Shown here: positions 59,378-64,000 of the stretch, piece after piece
Position numbering within the stretch: the stretch's first letter is position 1
Layout: the number at the start of each line of letters is the position of its first letter
Source of the DNA: Gammaproteobacteria bacterium
GTDB lineage: Bacteria; Pseudomonadota; Gammaproteobacteria; Pseudomonadales; Pseudohongiellaceae
Length of the DNA stretch: 64,000 nucleotides
Assembly: GCA_019654215.1 (NCBI GenBank)
Contig: BPDI01000001.1
Span: forward strand, 62,001 to 126,000
Direction: 5' to 3'
Program-made: the position numbers and the translations under genes
The notes under the pieces: generated by a model
Databases searched by the model: none
The model's input: only the letters and a program-made list of their open reading frames with translations
Told to the model about the DNA's origin: nothing

Positions 59378-61264
59378 ATGGAATTAGCGGAAGAAAAATT
59401 AGACGAGCACCATCTCGATGAAAAAGAAGTCTTGGATGTGGTCGTGCGCTTCGCCGGCGATTCGGGGGATGGCATGCAGCTTGCCGGAACTAATTTCACT
59501 CAGGCCACTGCGCTTTATGGTAACGACTTATCCACTTTCCCAGATTTTCCAGCAGAAATCCGAGCTCCTGTTGGCGCAACTTTTGGAGTCAGTGCGTTTC
59601 AGATTTATTTCGGAGCTGAAGACGTAACTACTGCAGGAGATGCTACCGATGTATTGGTAGCTATGAATCCGGCTGCACTGGTTACCAATCTCGAGAATCT
59701 AATAGATGGTGGACTAATAATTGTCGACAGCGGTGCTTTTACTGCAAAAAATTTGACTAAAGCTAAATATGAAAGCAATCCGTTAGAAGATGGCTCACTC
59801 GACGGCTTTAGAGTATTTTCTATCGACATTCATAAACAGGTCCTAGCTGCAGTTGAACCTTTCGGGTTAAGTCACAAAGATGCGCTGCGTTGTAAAAATA
59901 TGTGGACGCTAGGATTGGTTATGTGGCTCTTCGATCGTGACCGCAGTGCTACTATTGAAAATCTTAAAACGAAGTTTGCCAATAAACCTGCTATTGCGGA
60001 TTCAAACATTGCAGCTTTGAATGCCGGGCATGCTTACGGTGAAACAGCAGAGTTACCTGCAGGAATTCATGTATATAAAGTGCCTAAAGCGAAAGTTGCA
60101 CCTGGCACCTACAGAAATATCACTGGTACTCAAGCATTGGCTTGGGGCTTGATTGCTGGATCTGAATTAGCAGATATCGATCTGTTATTTGCATCTTATC
60201 CAATCACGCCAGCATCAAATCTCCTGCATGAATTAGCAAGCCATAAAGAATTTCGTGTTAACACTTTTCAGGCGGAAGACGAAATCGCTGCAGTTTGCGC
60301 TGCAGTAGGTGCTTCATTCGCCGGGTCGTTAGGTATTACCTCCAGTGCTGGGCCTGGCATTGCATTGAAATCTGAGGGCATGGCGCTTGCGGCAGCAGCA
60401 GAATTACCGTTAGTTGTGATCAACACGCAAAGAGGTGGGCCTTCTACTGGGCTACCTACTAAAACAGAACAGTCTGACTTTAATATGGCCATGTATGGAC
60501 GCCATGGTGACACACCTATTCCCGTCGTAGCTGCATCTACTTCTATCGATTGTTTCGATGTGGCGATCGAAGCTGTGCGCTTAGCAGCCAAATACATGAC
60601 GCCGGTCATTTTGTTATCTGATGGCTATTTGGCGAACGCAGCCGAGCCCTGGAAAATTCCACAAGCCGACTCTCTTCCTTCTTTTAATATTAGGCATTAC
60701 GACGATCCCACAAATTTCAAACCTTCGATACGTAATGAAGAAACTCTTGCTAGGGTTTGGGCGAAGCCAGGCACACCTGGAATGGAACATCGTATCGGAG
60801 GTATCGAGCGTAGTTACGATACCGGTGAAATCTCTTACGATCCAACCAACCACCAGAAGATGACTGAATTGCGTAAAGCGAAAGTCGATGGTATCGCTAA
60901 AGATATTCCTTTACAGGAAGTTTGTTATGGCAATGACAGCGGCAAACTCGCAGTAGTTGGTTGGGGATCAACGTTCGGGGCAATACACCAGGCAGTTAAG
61001 CGCGCGGTAGCAGAGGGATTAGATGTATCACATATTCAAGTTCGTTATTTGTCACCTATGCCTGGCAATTTAGGTGAGTTGCTCTCAAATTTTGACGCGA
61101 TCATTATTCCGGAAATGAATACCGGACAATTCATTAAGCTGATTAGGTCTGAATTCTTAATTGACGCTGATGGTATTAACAAAATCGCTGGCCAGCCTTT
61201 CAAGATTGGTGAAATTCTGGCAGCCATACATAAAAAGTATATAGAGTTAGAGGAGGGGGTATGA
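59378..61264 (+). CDS. korA: 2-oxoacid:acceptor oxidoreductase subunit alpha (fused gamma-alpha)
   Basis: 628 residues. The N-terminal third is the gamma domain (VRFAGDSGDGMQLAGTNFTQATALYGNDLSTFPDFPAEIRAPVGATFGVSAFQI, residues 24-77); the alpha domain follows, with LLFASYPITPASNLLHELA and FQAEDEIAAVCAAVGASFAGSLGITSSAGPGIALKSEGM, and VNTQRGGPSTGLPTKTEQSD. The C-terminal part has VVGWGSTFGAIHQAVKRA. Together with the beta subunit it oxidises 2-oxoacids (for 2-oxoglutarate usually) with CoA to acyl-CoA and reduced ferredoxin. Overlaps the next gene by 4 bases. Confidence 0.93.
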   Translation: MELAEEKLDEHHLDEKEVLDVVVRFAGDSGDGMQLAGTNFTQATALYGNDLSTFPDFPAEIRAPVGATFGVSAFQIYFGAEDVTTAGDATDVLVAMNPAALVTNLENLIDGGLIIVDSGAFTAKNLTKAKYESNPLEDGSLDGFRVFSIDIHKQVLAAVEPFGLSHKDALRCKNMWTLGLVMWLFDRDRSATIENLKTKFANKPAIADSNIAALNAGHAYGETAELPAGIHVYKVPKAKVAPGTYRNITGTQALAWGLIAGSELADIDLLFASYPITPASNLLHELASHKEFRVNTFQAEDEIAAVCAAVGASFAGSLGITSSAGPGIALKSEGMALAAAAELPLVVINTQRGGPSTGLPTKTEQSDFNMAMYGRHGDTPIPVVAASTSIDCFDVAIEAVRLAAKYMTPVILLSDGYLANAAEPWKIPQADSLPSFNIRHYDDPTNFKPSIRNEETLARVWAKPGTPGMEHRIGGIERSYDTGEISYDPTNHQKMTELRKAKVDGIAKDIPLQEVCYGNDSGKLAVVGWGSTFGAIHQAVKRAVAEGLDVSHIQVRYLSPMPGNLGELLSNFDAIIIPEMNTGQFIKLIRSEFLIDADGINKIAGQPFKIGEILAAIHKKYIELEEGV

Positions 61265-62265
61265 ATCAGGCGCTTCCCACATTAACTCTTAAAGACTTCG
61301 CCTCGGACCAGGAAGTACGTTGGTGTCCAGGCTGCGGTGATTACGCAATCCTTAAGACGATTCAGAAATTAATGCCCGATCTGGATACTCCAAGAGAGAA
61401 TCAGGTATTTGTCTCTGGTATTGGTTGTTCTTCCCGTTTTCCCTATTACATGAATACGTTTGGTTTTCATACTATTCATGGCCGTGCTCCAGCCATTGCC
61501 ACCGGAGTTAAGCTTGCAAATCCTGAATTGGATGTATGGGTGATTACTGGCGATGGCGATGGCTTTAGCATTGGTGGCAATCACATGATGCATGTTTTAC
61601 GTCGCAATGTTGATCTGCAAATACTCTTGTTTAATAACGAAATCTATGGATTAACCAAGGGGCAATACTCGCCCACTTCTCAAGTCGGCACGCATTCACC
61701 ATCCTCTCCAAACGGTTCAATTGATTCTCCTTTATCGCCCTGTTTGGTCGCTTTGGGATCAGGCGGTACTTTTATTGCTCGATCAATCGATACCGAAGCG
61801 AAACACTTAACAGCAGTCGTTAAGCGTGGGCATGAGCATCTCGGTGCTGCTTTCGTAGAAATTTTGCAGAACTGCCCAATTTACAATGATGGCATCTTCG
61901 AGCAAGTAAAGGATAAGAAAGTAGCACCAGATTTTCGTGTCGAAGTTATTCATGATGAGCCACTCAAGTTTGGTAAGAATAATGAAAAGGGAATTGCGCT
62001 GAATCGTGACAGTCTGCGATTAGAAATAGTTTCCGTCAAAGGTAATGAGGACAGGCTTCTGATTCATGACGAAACTAATAAAATTCAAGCGCAACTTATT
62101 GCCGCAATGGTGGGCCCAGATTTTCCAGTAGCTGTTGGCGTGCTCTATCGTGAAAACAAGACCTCTTTCATCCATGATGCGCAGGTTCAGGTAGAAAAGG
62201 CACGCGGCACCACGCGCTCGTTAGAGGGACTACTTAATAGCGGTCATACCTGGGAAGTCGATTAA
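61261..62265 (+). CDS. korB: 2-oxoacid:ferredoxin oxidoreductase subunit beta
   Basis: 334 residues. CPGCGD at residues 22-27 begins the TPP domain; GIGCSSRFPYYMNTFGFHTIHGRAPAIATGVKLANP and the TPP-binding GDGDGFSIGGNHMMH...LFNNEIYGLTKGQ are intact. Cys22, Cys25 and the Cys of GIGCSS probably ligate the iron-sulfur cluster together with a fourth cysteine further on (EILQNCP). Start ATG overlaps korA. No ferredoxin gene lies nearby. Confidence 0.93.
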   Translation: MNQALPTLTLKDFASDQEVRWCPGCGDYAILKTIQKLMPDLDTPRENQVFVSGIGCSSRFPYYMNTFGFHTIHGRAPAIATGVKLANPELDVWVITGDGDGFSIGGNHMMHVLRRNVDLQILLFNNEIYGLTKGQYSPTSQVGTHSPSSPNGSIDSPLSPCLVALGSGGTFIARSIDTEAKHLTAVVKRGHEHLGAAFVEILQNCPIYNDGIFEQVKDKKVAPDFRVEVIHDEPLKFGKNNEKGIALNRDSLRLEIVSVKGNEDRLLIHDETNKIQAQLIAAMVGPDFPVAVGVLYRENKTSFIHDAQVQVEKARGTTRSLEGLLNSGHTWEVD

Positions 62266-62285
62266 TTCAACAGTTCACTTGAATA

Positions 62286-62492
62286 GATGATGGGCTGTCA
62301 AATTTTTGTAATAGCCTTCCTGATGGCAATGAAATTTATCCTCTTATCCAAGTCGCGGGACAAGGCCATTCTGAAATATGCTGCCCCACTTCTGATCCTT
62401 CTTTTCAACGACTTTACTTCAGCTCCCAACGAGGAGTATTAGGTAATGGCCATGGCGGTATCACCTAGGAAGTCAGTCGCATCAGCAGCTAA
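62286..62492 (+). pseudogene. C-terminal remnant of a PhoX/DUF839-like protein
   Basis: The plus-strand frame from 62286 reads DDGLSNFCNSLPDGNEIYPLIQVAGQGHSEICCPTSDPSFQ..., then RLYFSSQRGVLGNGHGGIT, then TAG (62466-62468), then EVSRISS and a stop at 62490-62492. RLYFSSQRG and GIT(Y)E are the last-blade signature of PhoX-like DUF839 proteins. No upstream part of that gene exists; the frame has a stop just before 62286. An amber codon replaces the expected Tyr. The rest of the 62266-62591 interval contains nothing else I can support. Confidence 0.55.
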
Positions 62493-62591
62493 AAAATCTA
62501 AATTCTAATCTTGATTGCCGCCCTTTAAACCCCCGTATACAGTAATTCCGATATTTGCTACGCTCGATGAAAACATGACCCGGAGAGCGCT

Positions 62592-63338
62592 ATGGCAAGC
62601 AAAAATCCGATTAAAAATAATGATAAACAAGCATCGGATCAGCCATTAGATCCATCTCGAAGAAATCTTTTAAAGACTGCCAGTATCGTTGGGGCTGCAG
62701 CCGTCGGAAGCGGAGCGGCGAGAAATGTAATTGCTCAAGATTCCCCACGATCAAGTGCTAGCTCCAGTCCAATTACTCGCGAAGCTTTAGAAGTTCTTAC
62801 CGCTGAAGAAGCCGAAACGCTTGAAGCGATTTGCGACTGTTTAATCCCTTCTGATGAAAATGGTCCGGGTGCTTTTGAGGCCAGAGCTGTTCATTACATC
62901 GATCGCGCTCTTGCCAGTCACAATAAGAGTGCTCGGGAAAATTACATGGTGAGCCTGGAAGCTATTAACAACTATTCGAAGCAAACTCGTGGCAAACCTT
63001 TCTACCGCCTAATAAAGGACTACCAAAATTCAATATTGGCAGGTGTGCAATCCAATAAAGTGCCAGGTTGCGCACCTAGTGGTAGCGGATTTTTTAACAC
63101 GGTACGCAACCATACTATCGATGGGACTTTTTGTGATCCTTATTACGGTGGCAATCAGAACTTTGTTGGTTGGGACATGATTCGCTATCCCGGTATTCGT
63201 TTAAGCGCATCTGAAACTGATGTCGCACAAGGCGCTGCATTGGAACCCAATCATCAGTCTGCCTACGACCATGATACCTACACAAAAATGGCTAGCAATA
63301 CTGCCATGAATCAGAGAGGAGGTAGCGATAATGCATAA
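62592..63338 (+). CDS. Gluconate 2-dehydrogenase subunit 3 family protein, Tat-exported
   Basis: 248 residues; CGGAGAG precedes the ATG. A long basic N-terminus holds the Tat motif SRRNLLK at residues 23-29, with IVGAAAVGSGAARNVIAQ as the hydrophobic/cleavage region. The core L..EEAETLEAICDCLIPSDENGPGAFEA (70-95) and the C-terminal DGTFCDPYYGGNQNFVGWDMIRYPG match subunit 3. Overlaps the GMC gene by 8 bases. Longer than the first copy (193 residues) with an extra charged C-terminal tail. Confidence 0.92.
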   Translation: MASKNPIKNNDKQASDQPLDPSRRNLLKTASIVGAAAVGSGAARNVIAQDSPRSSASSSPITREALEVLTAEEAETLEAICDCLIPSDENGPGAFEARAVHYIDRALASHNKSARENYMVSLEAINNYSKQTRGKPFYRLIKDYQNSILAGVQSNKVPGCAPSGSGFFNTVRNHTIDGTFCDPYYGGNQNFVGWDMIRYPGIRLSASETDVAQGAALEPNHQSAYDHDTYTKMASNTAMNQRGGSDNA

Positions 63339-64000
63339 GAACCTCCCTAAAACTGATGTCGTTATTATAGGAATGGGCGCAGCCGGCGGAGTTGCTGCGC
63401 TACCGTTAACTAATGCTGGGTTAAAAGTAATAGGAATCGAGGCTGGTGGCTGGTTAAGCCCGCGCGATTTTGCACCAGACGAACTGCGTAATGGTGCGCG
63501 CAACTGGCCTCAGGCTGTGCAAAAAGCAGCAACCGAGGCACCGACTGTGCGCGCAACATCTGATCAGAAGGCAGTGCAGGGTGGACACCCCATGATGAAC
63601 GCAGTAGGTGGAACCACTATGCATTATTGGGCGCAAAGTTGGCGATTGAATCCCTGGGATTTTAATGTAGTCAGTGCAACGCGAGAGCGTTATGGTGTCA
63701 ATCGCATTCCTACGGATTCAACTGTTGAAGATTGGCCCTTTGGTTACGAAGAACTAGAACCTTATTATGAAAAAGTTGAGTATGCTGTAGGTATTTCCGG
63801 TCAGGCTGGAAACGTACACGGGAGAATTAACAGCGCAGGAAACATTTTCGAAGGTGAGCGTCAAAGCGAATATCCAATGCGCCCTCTGCGCGCTTCGCCA
63901 TTCACCGATTTAATGAGTGAGGCGCTCAACGCTTAGATTGGAATCCGTTTCAGGGACCCGCAGCGATTACTAGTGAACTTTATGACGGCAGACCGCCTTG
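63331..64000 (+). CDS. GMC-family FAD oxidoreductase, right-edge partial, one frameshift
   Basis: Runs off the right edge. The first 63331-63921 piece has the ADP-binding GMGAAGG near residue 14 and GTTMHYWAQSWRLNPWDFNV, and VEDWPFGYEELEPYYEKVEYAVGISG. A missing G in GGCG at about 63921-63924 shifts it; the corrected frame continues AQRLDWNPFQGPAAITSELYDGRPP to the edge. It is a paralogue of the 2565-4235 enzyme; its Cys cluster would lie right of the edge. Confidence 0.88.

Noticed and set aside
19899-62468. Stop-codon reassignment (TAG as sense)
   Set aside because: Other genes end in TAG as a normal stop, for example the DUF3500 gene, the coxS gene and the methyltransferase at 5158-5160; only two doubtful cases show an in-frame TAG.
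1-64000. Mobile elements, prophage, tRNA, rRNA, CRISPR
   Set aside because: No transposase, integrase, capsid, cloverleaf or repeat-spacer pattern was found on reading both strands.

Overview
The window looks like part of the chromosome of an aerobic, heterotrophic, probably marine gammaproteobacterium. This is inferred from moderate GC, many secreted or lipid-anchored quinoproteins, Tat-exported gluconate-dehydrogenase-type subunits, Na+ solute symporters, a CnrH/Y/X-like ECF sigma operon and korAB. I see no rRNA, tRNA, CRISPR array, insertion sequence, prophage or replication origin. There are no ribosomal or other phylogenetic marker genes, so the taxonomic call is soft.

Layout. 1-1893: end of a DUF1552 protein and a phosphotransferase. 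1981-5160: FAD/GMC dehydrogenase pair and a methyltransferase. 5271-8187 (minus): DUF411, a membrane-protein remnant, an SMP-30 lactonase and a metallo-beta-lactamase-fold (MBL) hydrolase. 8357-10749: DUF6152 protein and two related secreted proteins with a WEGDTLVV motif. 10808-14731 (minus): cyanophycinase-like peptidase, duplicated NIPSNAP-like protein, and a PQQ dehydrogenase carrying a cytochrome c site. 14882-20264: DUF418, enoyl-CoA hydratase, MATE, DUF3500 and a STAS/SEC14-like small protein. 20287-30305: gamma-glutamyltransferase, then a form II-type cox (molybdenum hydroxylase) operon G-S-L-M-D-E ending in a DUF3311-like peptide and a Na+ symporter. 30521-45757: a 15 kb block, all minus strand, holding M14 peptidase, amidohydrolase, MBL hydrolase, two PQQ dehydrogenases, alpha/beta hydrolase, Na+ symporter with a partner membrane protein, and a vicinal-disulfide PQQ alcohol dehydrogenase. 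45979-53779: NHL propeller, old yellow enzyme, amidase, GOB-like MBL protein, MFS and NupC transporters. 53908-58139 (minus): M28 peptidase, then the EF-hand/ECF sigma/anti-sigma/Spy-like/DUF1653 operon. 58283-64000: NHL propeller, korAB, a PhoX-like remnant and a second gluconate-dehydrogenase-type pair running off the right edge.

Working picture: oxidation of alcohols, sugars or aldehydes in the periplasm feeds electrons to the respiratory chain through PQQ and FAD dehydrogenases. Secreted hydrolases release substrates, and two Na+ symporters import them. The molybdenum hydroxylase and the 2-oxoacid:ferredoxin oxidoreductase act in the cytoplasm. No pqq biosynthesis gene is present here.

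Quality warning: about 39 single-base indels, nearly all in homopolymer runs, break 15 genes into pieces. Repairing one base restores a conserved protein in almost every case. I therefore treat most of them as sequence errors and annotate each as one gene with the break positions given.
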